Positions 55,798 through 64,000 of a DNA stretch of 64,000 nt are shown here, in pieces. The notes under the pieces are model-generated. The model saw only the letters and a program-made list of their open reading frames with translations. It was not told where the DNA came from and ran no database searches. The DNA is taken from assembly GCF_025753795.1 (NCBI RefSeq), contig NZ_JAOWPS010000002.1, positions 752,501 to 816,500 of the forward strand. The letters run 5' to 3'. A program made the translations under genes and the position numbers. Source of the stretch: Mesorhizobium sp. YC-39 (lineage in GTDB: Bacteria; Pseudomonadota; Alphaproteobacteria; Rhizobiales; Rhizobiaceae). How positions within the stretch are numbered: the stretch's first letter is position 1; each line of letters starts with the position of its first letter.

Positions 55798-56876
55798 GTT
55801 TTCTCGAAATCACGGATGTGCACAAGCACTACGGCCCGGTGGCGGCACTGGCCGGCGTCGACCTTAGCGTGACCAGCGGCAGCCGCACGGCGATCGTCGG
55901 ACCGTCCGGCTGTGGCAAGACGACGCTGCTCAGGCTGATCGCCGGCTTCGAGGCGCCCGACCGGGGCCGCATCGTGCTCGACGGCGAGGTGCTGGCCAAT
56001 GGCGGCGCGGCCGTGCCGGCGCATCGCCGCGGCATCGGCGTGGTGGCGCAGGACGGCGCCCTGTTTCCGCATCTGAGCATCGCCGACAATATCGGCTTCG
56101 GCATGGCTCGCGGCGAAGACAAGCGCACTGAGCGCATCGTTGAACTCGCCTATATCGTCGGGCTGGACAAGGCGATCCTGAGGCGTCGGCCGCACGAGCT
56201 CTCCGGCGGTCAGCAGCAGCGGGTGGCGCTGGCCCGCGCCATGGCGATGAAACCGCGGCTGATGCTGCTCGACGAGCCATTCTCGGCGCTTGACACCGGC
56301 CTGCGTGCCTCGATGCGCAAGGCGGTCGCCGAGCTTCTGGAGACCGCAGGGATCACCACCATCCTGGTCACCCACGACCAGGCCGAAGCACTGTCTTTCG
56401 CCAGCCAGGTCGCCGTGATGCGCGACGGCCTGTTCTCGCAGGTCGGCACGCCGCGCGAACTCTATCTCCAGCCGAAAGACCGCATGATTGCCGAATTCCT
56501 CGGCGACGCCATCATCCTGCCGGCGAAGATCGCCGATGGCTTCGCCAGCTCGCCGCTCGGCCGCATCGCCGTCGATACAAAGGAACGGCGCGACGTCGCC
56601 CGCATCATGCTGCGGCCGGAACAGGTGCTGCTGAAACGCACGTCACGCGAAGGCATGTCGGGGACGCCTGAGATGCTGTTCGGCGAGGTGACGGAATCCG
56701 AATTCGCCGGCTCCATGTGCACCATCGCGGTGCGGCTCCTGAACAGCCCCGACCCGCCGGACGCCGCCGCGATCGGCAACACGCCATTGATCCTGCGCAA
56801 GCCAGGCATGGACGCGCCTGTCGTCGGCGAGATCGTGCGGCTCACCGTTTCCGGCAAGGCGCATGTGTTTGCCTGA
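55794..56876 (+). CDS. fbpC: Iron(III) ABC transporter ATP-binding protein
   Basis: 360 residues from the ATG at 55794, overlapping the fbpB stop codon (ATGA). Walker [14 protein letters not shown], signature [15 protein letters not shown] and Walker [12 protein letters not shown] are complete; the C-terminal ~120 residues are a TOBE-like regulatory domain, which fits CysA/FbpC proteins. Energises ferric iron import with FbpAB. It converges on the phosphodiesterase gene with an 8-bp gap. Confidence 0.93.
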   Translation: MSFLEITDVHKHYGPVAALAGVDLSVTSGSRTAIVGPSGCGKTTLLRLIAGFEAPDRGRIVLDGEVLANGGAAVPAHRRGIGVVAQDGALFPHLSIADNIGFGMARGEDKRTERIVELAYIVGLDKAILRRRPHELSGGQQQRVALARAMAMKPRLMLLDEPFSALDTGLRASMRKAVAELLETAGITTILVTHDQAEALSFASQVAVMRDGLFSQVGTPRELYLQPKDRMIAEFLGDAIILPAKIADGFASSPLGRIAVDTKERRDVARIMLRPEQVLLKRTSREGMSGTPEMLFGEVTESEFAGSMCTIAVRLLNSPDPPDAAAIGNTPLILRKPGMDAPVVGEIVRLTVSGKAHVFA

Positions 56877-56884
56877 ACGCGGCC

Positions 56885-57688
56885 TTACCGCACCCTCTCG
56901 CCTGTCGCCGGCGAATAAAGCGGCCAGCGCTCGAGGAAGTCGCAATTGTGCGCGACGACCCGGCGCGCGGCAGCGTCGATGAGGACGATCGCGTATGTCG
57001 GCGGCGCCTGCTCGACCACTTCTTCCCCGACCAGATCAAGCGTGAAGCGGGCATGCAAGCCGCGTTGCGCGGTGAACGGGATGCCGGCGACCGTACCGGC
57101 GATATCGCGATGGACATGGCCGAAGAAGATGTGGCCGACATTGCCATGGCGCTCGAGCAGGTCGACCAATCGCCGCGGCTGTTCGAGCCCGAGCGGGTCG
57201 AGGATGGGCAGGCCGAGCTCGACCGGCGGATGATGCAGGAAGATGTAGGCCTGCCGGCCAGCGGCTTCGGCGAGCCGTGCGTCGAGCCAGGCAAGCCGCT
57301 TGTCGCAGAGCTCGCCGGTGACACGGCCTTCAGCCAGGCTGTCGAGGAACAGCAGTGACGCCTCGGGCGTCTCGAAGGCCGACTGCACGAAGCCATCGTG
57401 GTCGACAGGGTTCTCGGGAAATGCGGCGACGAGGTTGGCGCGCCTGTCGTGATTTCCTGGCAACAGCCGGTAAGGCACCAAAAGCCTGCCTAAGGCCGAT
57501 TTGAGATCGGCATAGCTCGCGGCCTCGCCAGCCTCGGTCAAATCGCCGGTAACGACGCAAAGCGCGGCGTCGGCGTGACGTTCATTGATGTGGTCGATGC
57601 AGCGGTCGAGCCGCTCATGCAGGTCGGCGCCGTAGCGGATCTCGCCGCGCCGCCCGAGATGGACGTCCGTGACCTGGATGATTTTCAT
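56885..57688 (-). CDS. Metallophosphoesterase, class III phosphodiesterase (GpdQ/CpdA-like)
   Basis: 267 residues from the ATG at 57688 (MKIIQVTDVHLGRRG); the frame to 57715 would add nine. The dimetal motifs are DVH (8-10), TGDLT, PGNHDR, HHPP and FGHVHRD, in the right order. CpdA (cAMP) and GpdQ (glycerophosphodiester) share this fold. As the last gene after ugpBAEC it more likely cleaves imported glycerophosphodiesters to glycerol 3-phosphate, an inference from context. Confidence 0.85.
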   Translation of the reverse strand: MKIIQVTDVHLGRRGEIRYGADLHERLDRCIDHINERHADAALCVVTGDLTEAGEAASYADLKSALGRLLVPYRLLPGNHDRRANLVAAFPENPVDHDGFVQSAFETPEASLLFLDSLAEGRVTGELCDKRLAWLDARLAEAAGRQAYIFLHHPPVELGLPILDPLGLEQPRRLVDLLERHGNVGHIFFGHVHRDIAGTVAGIPFTAQRGLHARFTLDLVGEEVVEQAPPTYAIVLIDAAARRVVAHNCDFLERWPLYSPATGERVR

Positions 57689-57750
57689 TGCACGACCTTT
57701 TGTTCGACCCGACAAGAATTTGCTTTACCGGTCGCCGGAAACGGACGCCA

Positions 57751-58851
57751 TCAATGTGCCGGAACCGGCATGGACGCCTTGAATACATCGAGGCGGGCGC
57801 CCGTCTCCGACGAGAAGAAATGCATGTCATCGGGCGAGATCTTCAAACCGACTGTCGCGCCGGCTGCCGGATGGACGGTCTCGGACGTCACCACGGAAAA
57901 CGCCGCGCCGTCGAGATCGACATAGATGACCCTGCCCGCGCCCAGTTCCTCGACGAGATCGACGGTGGCATTGAGCGCGCCCTGCGAGCCGGGCGCCACC
58001 AGGCGGACGGCTTCCGGCCGGATGCCCATAGCGACCTTGGCGCCGACCGGCAGGCCGACCCGCGGAACGGGCAGACGCCGGCTGCCGCCAAGCAGCGAGA
58101 GGCCATCGAGCTCGACGACGCCCTCCAGGATGTTCATCGCTGGCGCACCGACGAAGGTCGCCACGAACCGGCTGGCCGGGCGCTTGTAGATTTCGCCCGG
58201 CGTGCCAACCTGTTCGACGCGGCCGCCATTCATCACCACCAGCCGGTCGGCGAGCGTCATCGCCTCGACCTGGTCATGCGTGACGAACACCGATGTCGCG
58301 TTCAGCCGGCGGTGCAGCTTGCGGATTTCCGAGCGCATCTGCACGCGCAGCTTGGCGTCGAGGTTGGAGAGCGGCTCGTCGAACAGAAATACCTTCGGTT
58401 CCCGGATCATGGCGCGCCCCATGGCAACGCGCTGGCGCTGGCCGCCCGACAGCGCCGCGGGCTTGCGATCGAGCATCGGCTCCAGCTCGAGGATGCGGGC
58501 CACGGCCTGGATGCGCTGCGTGCGCTCGGCGGCGGGCACGCCCGCCACTTTCAGCGAATAGCCGATGTTCTGGGCGACGCTCATATGCGGGTAGAGCGCG
58601 TAGTTCTGGAACACCATGGCACAGCCGCGCTCGCGCGGTTCCAGCCGGTTGACCACGGTGCCGTCGATGGCGATCTCGCCGCCGGAAATCTCTTCCAGCC
58701 CGGCGATCATCCTGAGCAGCGTGGACTTGCCGCATCCGGAAGGTCCGAGAATGACGACGAAGTCGCCCGACGCGATATCGAGATCGACGCCATGCACGAC
58801 CTGCGACTTGGCATAGCTTTTCGTGACATCGCGAATGGTGATGGAGGCCAT
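57751..58851 (-). CDS. ugpC: sn-Glycerol-3-phosphate ABC transporter ATP-binding protein
   Basis: 366 residues, a MalK/UgpC-type ATPase: Walker [14 protein letters not shown], signature [15 protein letters not shown], Walker [13 protein letters not shown] and a C-terminal OB (TOBE) domain. Energises import of glycerol 3-phosphate and glycerophosphodiesters. Assigned to Ugp because of the UgpB, UgpA and UgpE neighbours upstream (19-bp gap to ugpE) and not by sequence alone, since these ATPases are promiscuous. Confidence 0.93.
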   Translation of the reverse strand: MASITIRDVTKSYAKSQVVHGVDLDIASGDFVVILGPSGCGKSTLLRMIAGLEEISGGEIAIDGTVVNRLEPRERGCAMVFQNYALYPHMSVAQNIGYSLKVAGVPAAERTQRIQAVARILELEPMLDRKPAALSGGQRQRVAMGRAMIREPKVFLFDEPLSNLDAKLRVQMRSEIRKLHRRLNATSVFVTHDQVEAMTLADRLVVMNGGRVEQVGTPGEIYKRPASRFVATFVGAPAMNILEGVVELDGLSLLGGSRRLPVPRVGLPVGAKVAMGIRPEAVRLVAPGSQGALNATVDLVEELGAGRVIYVDLDGAAFSVVTSETVHPAAGATVGLKISPDDMHFFSSETGARLDVFKASMPVPAH

Positions 58852-58870
58852 CAGCCGTCTCCTTGTGAGG

Positions 58871-59785
58871 TCATTTCTCGGTGGCGATCAGGCCGCGCAC
58901 GAACCAGCGCTGCATCGCCACCACGACGATGAGCGGCGGCAACATGACGATCAGCGTGCCGGCCATGGCGATGTGCCATTCGGGAGCGCCGCCGACATTG
59001 GGGATAAGCTGTTTGAGCTCGGTCACCGCGGTGGCATGCGACTGGTCGGTGGTGATGAGCAGCGGCCACAGATACTGGTTCCACGCCCACAGGAACATGA
59101 TGGTTCCAAGTGCAGCCATGTTGGTGCGCGACAGCGGCAGCAGGATGTCGATGAAGAAGCGCAACGCGCCGGCGCCGTCCATGCGCGCCGCCTCGGTCAG
59201 TTCGTCCGGAACCGTCAGGAAGAACTGGCGGTAGAGGAAGGTGCCCGTGGCGGTGGCGATCAGCGGCAGGATAAGCCCGGAATAAGAGTTGAGCAGCCCG
59301 AAGCTCATCGAGACCTGGACGCCCGAGACCTTTTCGATAAGCCAGGTCAGGCCGGTCACGTCGAGGATCGTCTGATAGGGCGACAGCACGTTGGCGACCA
59401 CCGCATAGGTCGGCACGATGCGCACCTCCAGCGGCAGCATCAGCGTGACAAAGATCAGCCAGAAGATAAAGGTGCGCCCGGGATAGCGAAAATAGACGAT
59501 CGAGAAGGCGGTCAGCGCCGAGATGACCACCTTGCCCGCCGCCACGCCCGCAGCCATGATGAAACTGTTGAGCAGCTTGGGACCGAGATTGGCCGTCGTC
59601 CAGGCCGTCTTGATGTTCACCCAGAAGTCGCCGCCCGGCAGCAACGACATTGGCACGTCGTTGACGTCCTTTAGATTGTGCGAGGCGGCGATGGCCACGA
59701 TCACGAACGGCGCCACGGCCAGCACGAAGCCGAGAAACAGGACGAGATGCGTGATGAAATTGAGGATCGGCGTGCGCTCTACCAT
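58871..59785 (-). CDS. ugpE: sn-Glycerol-3-phosphate ABC transporter permease
   Basis: 304 residues, six helices. The cytoplasmic EAA loop is [22 protein letters not shown] (shown from residue ~205) and the closing [22 protein letters not shown] is conserved in UgpE/MalG-type permeases. Partner of UgpA, which ends 7 bp upstream. The 7-bp and 19-bp gaps mark one transcript. Confidence 0.93.
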   Translation of the reverse strand: MVERTPILNFITHLVLFLGFVLAVAPFVIVAIAASHNLKDVNDVPMSLLPGGDFWVNIKTAWTTANLGPKLLNSFIMAAGVAAGKVVISALTAFSIVYFRYPGRTFIFWLIFVTLMLPLEVRIVPTYAVVANVLSPYQTILDVTGLTWLIEKVSGVQVSMSFGLLNSYSGLILPLIATATGTFLYRQFFLTVPDELTEAARMDGAGALRFFIDILLPLSRTNMAALGTIMFLWAWNQYLWPLLITTDQSHATAVTELKQLIPNVGGAPEWHIAMAGTLIVMLPPLIVVVAMQRWFVRGLIATEK

Positions 59786-59792
59786 GACCGCC

Positions 59793-60677
59793 TCACCGGT
59801 AATGCACGCGCCGCTCGATGAAGCGGAACTGGAAGATGGTCAGCACGACGATGAGCAGCATCAAAATGATGCTCTGCGCGGCGGCGCCCGAATAATCCAG
59901 GCCTTTGAAACCGTCCGAATAGATCTTGTAGACCATCAGATTGGTGGCGTTCGCCGGCCCCCCTGATGTCATGATGTCGACGATGCCGAAGGAATCCTGG
60001 AAGCTCTCGGTGATGTTGATGACCAGCAGGAAGAAGATGGTCGGCGTGATCAGCGGGAACTGGATGTCCCAGAAACGCCTGATGACGCCGGACCCGTCCA
60101 TCGCCGCCGCCTCGATCAGCGAGCGCGGGATGGCCTGGAACGCGGCAAGGAAGAAGATGAAGTTATAGCCGACATATTTCCAGGAAAAGGCCGCGATGAT
60201 GGAAGCCATGGCGTCAGCGCCATCAAGGCCGGGATCCCAGAACCCAGGCCACATCCGGTTGACCACGGCCATGAAGCCGGCCTCGGGCGCCAGGATGAAG
60301 CGGAAGGCGAGCGCCAGCGCAGGTGCTGCAATGCCATAGGGCCAGATCAGCACGACCCGGTAGAAGCGCGAGCCGGCAAGCTGCCGGTCGGTGAGCGCGG
60401 CGAGCACCAGCGCAATGAACATCGCCAGCCCGGTGCTGATGGCGGCAAAGACAAGGCTGGCGGTGATCGAATTCCAGTAGTCGGCACTGGACAGGATCGA
60501 CCGGAAATTGTCGAGCCCAACCCAGATGTTGCCGCCGCCCCAGGGCTGCTGCAGCGTCAGCGACCAGTAGACAGCCTGGCCGGCCGGCCAATAGAAGAAC
60601 GTGAAGATGAGTAGAAGTTGCGGCACCGCGAACAGGATGCCGACCGTCCATCTGCTGAAGGTAACGCGTTTTTCCAT
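59793..60677 (-). CDS. ugpA: sn-Glycerol-3-phosphate ABC transporter permease
   Basis: 294 residues from the ATG at 60677 (MEKRVTFSRWTVGILFAVPQ); a longer form from 60740 would read across the palindrome and is rejected. Six helices; the EAA loop is LIEAAAMDGSGVIRRFWDI, the MalF/UgpA pattern. Partner of UgpE. An intergenic palindrome sits in its leader, between ugpB and ugpA. Confidence 0.92.
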   Translation of the reverse strand: MEKRVTFSRWTVGILFAVPQLLLIFTFFYWPAGQAVYWSLTLQQPWGGGNIWVGLDNFRSILSSADYWNSITASLVFAAISTGLAMFIALVLAALTDRQLAGSRFYRVVLIWPYGIAAPALALAFRFILAPEAGFMAVVNRMWPGFWDPGLDGADAMASIIAAFSWKYVGYNFIFFLAAFQAIPRSLIEAAAMDGSGVIRRFWDIQFPLITPTIFFLLVINITESFQDSFGIVDIMTSGGPANATNLMVYKIYSDGFKGLDYSGAAAQSIILMLLIVVLTIFQFRFIERRVHYR

Positions 60678-60739
60678 CGATCCGCCGACGCCGTTGAACC
60701 GGCTGTTTTCCAGATATGAAATGGCCGCCCGCCGATCCA

Positions 60740-60786
60740 AGCATGATCCCGAAAAGTGGGTACCGGTTTTCGGAAGAGATCATGCT
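60740..60786. repeat. Intergenic palindrome, CCGAAAA/TTTTCGG type (copy 2)
   Basis: Perfect outer arms AGCATGATC (60740-60748) and GATCATGCT (60778-60786) enclose CCGAAAA (60749-60755) and TTTTCGG (60767-60773). The best copy of the family seen at 15789-15838. It lies within the ugpB-ugpA transcript. Confidence 0.85.
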
Positions 60787-60826
60787 CAGACAAGAACCGG
60801 CGGACGGCCTGTGCAAACCCTGCCGA

Positions 60827-62179
60827 TCAGGGCAGCGTCTTGTTCGGATAGGTCTGCTGGAAGCGGTCGAGGATGGCGTCGCCATTCTTGACCAGCGTGT
60901 CGATGCCATCCTGGACGCTGACCTTGTTGGCAAAGATCGCCTGCATCTGCGTGCCGAACTCGGCGCGGATCTGGGTGAAATTGCCGAGGCGGATGCCGCG
61001 GGTGATCTCGGTCGGTTCGGAAGCCGTCAGGCTGGCGATCGCGGTTTCGCGGCCCTTGTAGGGCGCCTTGTCGTAGAAACCGTTGGCCTTCATGTAGTCG
61101 AAGCCCGACTTCGTCACCGGGATGTAGCCGGTGTTGGTCGACCAGAACAAAGCGGTCTTGGGATCGTGGATGAAGTTGAGGAACGCAGCCGCGCCCTTGT
61201 ATTCCGCATCCGACTTACCGGAGAGAACCCAGAGCGAGGCGCCGCCGACGAGCGAATTCTTGCGCTCGGTGCCGGCATAGGTCGGCAGCTCGGCGACGTC
61301 CCAGTTCAAGCCTTCCTTCTTGGTCTTGGTAACCGTACCATGGTCGCCGACCGACGACAAAATGACCTCACAGGTGCCGGAGGCGAAGGCCTGGACCATG
61401 TCTTGGCCGAGATCCTTGGATTTGATCTTGATGAGACCTTCGTCGTACCACTTCTTGAGGTCGCCGACATACTGCACGAACTTGGTCTTGTTGACTTCAA
61501 GGCGGGCGTCGAGGCCGTCATAACCGTTATTCTCAGTCGCGATAGGCTGGTTATGGATGGCAGAGAACTGCTCCATCAACTGCCAGCTTTCATTGGCCGA
61601 GATGTTGATCGCCATCGGGCATTCATAGCCGGCATCCTTCAGCGCCTTGAGATCGGCACCGACATCTTCCCAGGTCTTCGGCGCCTCGGTCTTGCCGATC
61701 TTGGCGAAGGCATCCTTGTTCCAGTACATCAGCGCGGTCGACGAGTTGAACGGGAACGACAGCATCTCGCCCTTCGAGGTCGCGTAATAGCGTGCGATGC
61801 CGGGGAAATAATCGCTGTAGTCGATCTTGTAGCCGTTCTCCTCCATCAGTCTGTCGGCAGGCTTGTACGCGCCCGAAAGCATCATGGTGGCGGTGCCGAC
61901 ATCATAGACCTGGACGACGGTAGGCTGCTTGCCGGCACGGAATGCCGCGATCGTGTTCTGCAGCGTGGCGTCGTAATTGCCCTGGCTGGTGCAGACGACT
62001 TCATAGTCCTTCTGCGATTCGTTGAAGTTCTTGCACAAGGTCTGGACGACGCGCTCGAGGTCGCCCGAAAGACCGAACCAGAAATCGAACTTGGCCGGCG
62101 CGGCGATCGCGGGCAGCGCCAATGAAACGCTGATTGTGCCGGCGGCAAGAGCCGCCAGGCCGTGTTTGATCATCGACAT
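60827..62179 (-). CDS. ugpB: sn-Glycerol-3-phosphate-binding periplasmic protein
   Basis: 450 residues from the ATG at 62179 (MSMIKHGLAALAAGTIS); a second ATG lies two codons on. Signal peptide ends near AIAAPAKF. FWFGLSGDLERVVQTLCKNFN, then FPFNSSTALMYWNKDAF, and later GCTSWVLSGK-like GGASLWVLSGKSDAEYKGAA and GYIPVTKSG are UgpB hallmarks. It binds glycerol 3-phosphate and glycerophosphodiesters in the periplasm. An 18-bp tandem duplication immediately precedes its ribosome binding site. Confidence 0.94.
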   Translation of the reverse strand: MSMIKHGLAALAAGTISVSLALPAIAAPAKFDFWFGLSGDLERVVQTLCKNFNESQKDYEVVCTSQGNYDATLQNTIAAFRAGKQPTVVQVYDVGTATMMLSGAYKPADRLMEENGYKIDYSDYFPGIARYYATSKGEMLSFPFNSSTALMYWNKDAFAKIGKTEAPKTWEDVGADLKALKDAGYECPMAINISANESWQLMEQFSAIHNQPIATENNGYDGLDARLEVNKTKFVQYVGDLKKWYDEGLIKIKSKDLGQDMVQAFASGTCEVILSSVGDHGTVTKTKKEGLNWDVAELPTYAGTERKNSLVGGASLWVLSGKSDAEYKGAAAFLNFIHDPKTALFWSTNTGYIPVTKSGFDYMKANGFYDKAPYKGRETAIASLTASEPTEITRGIRLGNFTQIRAEFGTQMQAIFANKVSVQDGIDTLVKNGDAILDRFQQTYPNKTLP

Positions 62180-62188
62180 GAACTCATT

Positions 62189-62224
62189 CCCTGTTGAGTG
62201 GCTTGGCCCTGTTGAGTGGCTTGG
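62189..62224 (-). repeat. 18-bp tandem duplication in the ugpB leader
   Basis: On the minus strand CCAAGCCACTCAACAGGG occurs twice in perfect tandem, the second copy ending 9 bp before the ugpB start codon. Each copy ends in AGGG, so the Shine-Dalgarno sequence is duplicated. Confidence 0.9.
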
Positions 62225-62555
62225 TGCAGGATCGTTGCGCAGGTCCCTGACCGTCTCTTAGAGAAAGTATGTGACAGTTCTGTTGTGCCTTTTTCGCACC
62301 TGTGGACAGGCGATTTCCCTACCCGCGATGCGTATTGAGCCGACCTGGAAGGGATGAAACCGGAGCTGACGCGTGTTCCGCTTGCCCAGCGCCGCGAAGC
62401 GGGCGATCCGGCATCGGTCGGACGGATCGACCGGTTCTTCACGCGTGGGCTTATCGCCACCAAACCCGCGGTCCTTCCGGCCCGACGGACGCCCGAGCTC
62501 CGATCACGAGGCGCTTGTGGTGACCGTTCGCGTTGCGTGACGCGAGCGTCTTGGC
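62225..62555. other. Intergenic region between tlpA 3' end and ugpB
   Basis: 331 bp without a credible gene; it should contain the ugpB promoter. Small Arg/Pro-rich open frames on the plus strand look like chance. A single Pho-box-like half-site CTGTCACA occurs near 62271-62278 on the minus strand without a good second repeat. Confidence 0.5.
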
Positions 62556-63236
62556 TTAGTTTGTCAGTGCCGTCTCGACCAGCCGTTTGGCGTCCGGGCT
62601 CGACCATTCGGCCGGGCCGTTCATATGGGCGATCAGGCAGCCTTCGCCATCAATCAGCATGGTGACGGGAAGGCCAAGTGCCAGACCGCGTGTCTTGACG
62701 TCGTTGAACAGCGCCATTGTCGCATCGCGGTAGAATCCGAGGCCTTCGACGCCGATGTCACTGAGGAACTTCTTCGGCTTGGCATCGTCGCCGGCATCGA
62801 CATTGACAGCCACGACCTGGAAGGCGTCGCTGCCTTTGTCCTTTTGCAGCGCATCGAGCGCCGGCATTTCGGCGCGGCAGGGCGCGCACCATGTCGCCCA
62901 CAGATTGAGCAGCACCGTCTTTCCGGCGTGGTCGGCGAGCGTCATCGGCTTGCCGTCGGGGCCATTGAAGGCGAGGCTTTTCAGCGATTGCGGCGGGTCA
63001 GCCGGCAAAAGAGCCGCGACCTGGCCGGTGGCGGCGGCGGCAACCTTCTTGGCGCGGTCGGCCTTGGCGGCGCAGGCGATATCGTCCTTGCTGCCGCCAG
63101 CGGCCACCTCAGCGGGTGCGTTGTTGCCAGAACCGCTCTCGCTGACATATACCGCGACCGCGCCCGCCAGCACGCCCGCCACCAAGGCGGCGAGGATGAG
63201 GCGCGGGGCCGGGAAGAATTTATTGCCGTCTGCCAT
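62556..63236 (-). CDS. tlpA: TlpA-like thioredoxin, membrane-anchored, periplasmic
   Basis: 226 residues with an N-terminal membrane anchor (about 11-31) and a thioredoxin fold in the periplasm. Active site WCAPC (Cys-117, Cys-120), the cytochrome-maturation TlpA/CcmG variant. Two extra Cys (Cys-55 and one near residue 207 in GEGCLIAH) may form a structural disulfide as in Bradyrhizobium TlpA. TlpA reduces cytochrome oxidase copper chaperones. It is divergent from argH, as in other Rhizobiales; the intergenic gap is only 34 bp. Confidence 0.93.
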   Translation of the reverse strand: MADGNKFFPAPRLILAALVAGVLAGAVAVYVSESGSGNNAPAEVAAGGSKDDIACAAKADRAKKVAAAATGQVAALLPADPPQSLKSLAFNGPDGKPMTLADHAGKTVLLNLWATWCAPCRAEMPALDALQKDKGSDAFQVVAVNVDAGDDAKPKKFLSDIGVEGLGFYRDATMALFNDVKTRGLALGLPVTMLIDGEGCLIAHMNGPAEWSSPDAKRLVETALTN

Positions 63237-63270
63237 GTCTTAAAACTGCTCCGGAGCACGGGTTATAGCG

Positions 63271-64000
63271 ATGAGCGACAAGAAGGCCAGCAACCAGATG
63301 TGGGGCGGACGTTTTGCCTCGGGTCCGGCCGCGATCATGGAGGCGATCAACGCATCGATCTCGTTCGACCGCAAACTCTACGCACAGGACATCAGAGGTT
63401 CGATCGCCCACAGCGAGATGCTGGCGCAAACGGGCATTATTTCGGCGGCCGATCAAGAAAAAATCGCTCACGGACTGAACACGATCCTGACAGAGATCGA
63501 GGCCGGCAGCTTCGAGTTCTCGACCCGGCTGGAGGACATCCACATGAATGTCGAGGCCCGCCTTGCCGAACTGATCGGTCCGGCCGCCGGCCGCCTGCAC
63601 ACCGCCCGCTCGCGCAACGACCAGGTGGCGGTCGACCTGAGGCTCTGGGTCAAGGACGAATGTTTCCGCGTCGCCGAGGCGCTGAAGGGCTTGATCGCAG
63701 CGTTCCTGGAGCGGGCCGAAGAGCACGCGGCAACGGTCATGCCGGGCTTCACCCACATGCAGGCGGCGCAGCCAGTCACCTTCGGCCATCACTGCATGGC
63801 CTATGTCGAGATGTTCTCGCGCGATTTGTCGCGCGTTCGCGACGCCATCGAACGGATGGACGAAAGCCCGCTGGGGGCCGCCGCCCTTGCCGGCACCAGC
63901 TTTCCCATCGACCGGCACCGGACGGCCAAGGCGCTCGGCTTCCGCGAGCCGATGCGCAATTCTCTCGATGGCGTTTCGGACCGCGATTTCGCGCTGGAAT
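63271..64000 (+). CDS. argH: Argininosuccinate lyase, 3' end outside window
   Basis: The ATG at 63271 ([20 protein letters not shown]) opens a frame that runs off the right edge after 243 residues; no stop is seen. MWGGRF, then [11 protein letters not shown] and [11 protein letters not shown] are the classical N-terminal argininosuccinate lyase motifs, and [16 protein letters not shown] is the substrate loop. It makes arginine and fumarate in the last step of arginine synthesis. About half of the ~460-residue protein is present. It is divergent from tlpA. Confidence 0.95.
   Translation, partial: MSDKKASNQMWGGRFASGPAAIMEAINASISFDRKLYAQDIRGSIAHSEMLAQTGIISAADQEKIAHGLNTILTEIEAGSFEFSTRLEDIHMNVEARLAELIGPAAGRLHTARSRNDQVAVDLRLWVKDECFRVAEALKGLIAAFLERAEEHAATVMPGFTHMQAAQPVTFGHHCMAYVEMFSRDLSRVRDAIERMDESPLGAAALAGTSFPIDRHRTAKALGFREPMRNSLDGVSDRDFALE

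Noticed and set aside
62262..62300. Pho box upstream of ugpB
   Set aside because: One half-site (CTGTCACA) without an acceptable second repeat at 11-bp spacing.
62354..62665. A 103-codon plus-strand open frame between ugpB and tlpA
   Set aside because: Overlaps the tlpA 3' end and has an Arg/Pro-rich random composition with no ribosome binding site.

Overview
The window reads as a chromosomal segment of a high-GC alphaproteobacterium of the order Hyphomicrobiales (Rhizobiales), most like Mesorhizobium or a close relative. This is inferred from gene order and family content: lysC-ptsP-prfA-prmC-DUF4167-clpB, comF-grxC-nit2-DUF1178, NrsF (DUF1109) with an ECF sigma factor, ugpBAEC, and rhizobial-type intergenic mosaic palindromes. 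No database search was possible. Most of the window is housekeeping sequence; one short stretch (17354-19615) looks accessory.

Layout. 1-4.7 kb: the end of an M23 peptidase gene, an MFS exporter, an L,D-transpeptidase and an MmcQ/YjbR protein. 4.8-14.6 kb: a minus-strand run of clpB (with a sigma32-type promoter), a DUF4167 protein, prmC, prfA, ptsP and lysC. 15-17.4 kb: ubiG, then an EamA exporter divergent from a MarR regulator, with repeated operator-like sites between them. 17.4-19.6 kb: an unrecognised 192-aa protein convergent with a nitrilase-fold protein that lacks two of its three catalytic residues. 19.6-28 kb: comF-grxC-nit2-DUF1178, an NDUFAF5-like methyltransferase, an orphan Flp pilin, argJ-GNAT-mutT, a TetR regulator and a glycosyltransferase. 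28-35 kb: a parvulin isomerase, secA, a flippase, a CelD-type acyltransferase and tRNA-Leu(CAA).

35.6-48.7 kb: a PstS-like protein and a Na/Pi cotransporter, DUF808, YqaA, DsbB, an HNH nuclease, an AlkA-type glycosylase, GluQ-RS, an EamA transporter, a YihY/BrkB protein, an SDR, a HIG1-type protein, cobalamin adenosyltransferase and rhomboid. 48.8-52.8 kb: etfBA, a 3-hydroxybutyryl-CoA dehydrogenase and an ECF sigma/NrsF pair. 53-64 kb: an iron(III) ABC importer with a candidate iron-responsive operator and an internal terminator, a ugp glycerol-3-phosphate importer operon ending in a phosphodiesterase, a TlpA-like thioredoxin and the start of argH.

The clearest unexpected signals are the degenerate nitrilase with its unknown neighbour, several families of nested intergenic palindromes (including one ~105-bp element present twice in opposite orientation), the regulatory sites of the iron importer and the sigma factor, and an 18-bp tandem duplication in the ugpB leader. 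I found no clear new multi-gene system, no phage, no insertion sequence and no CRISPR array.
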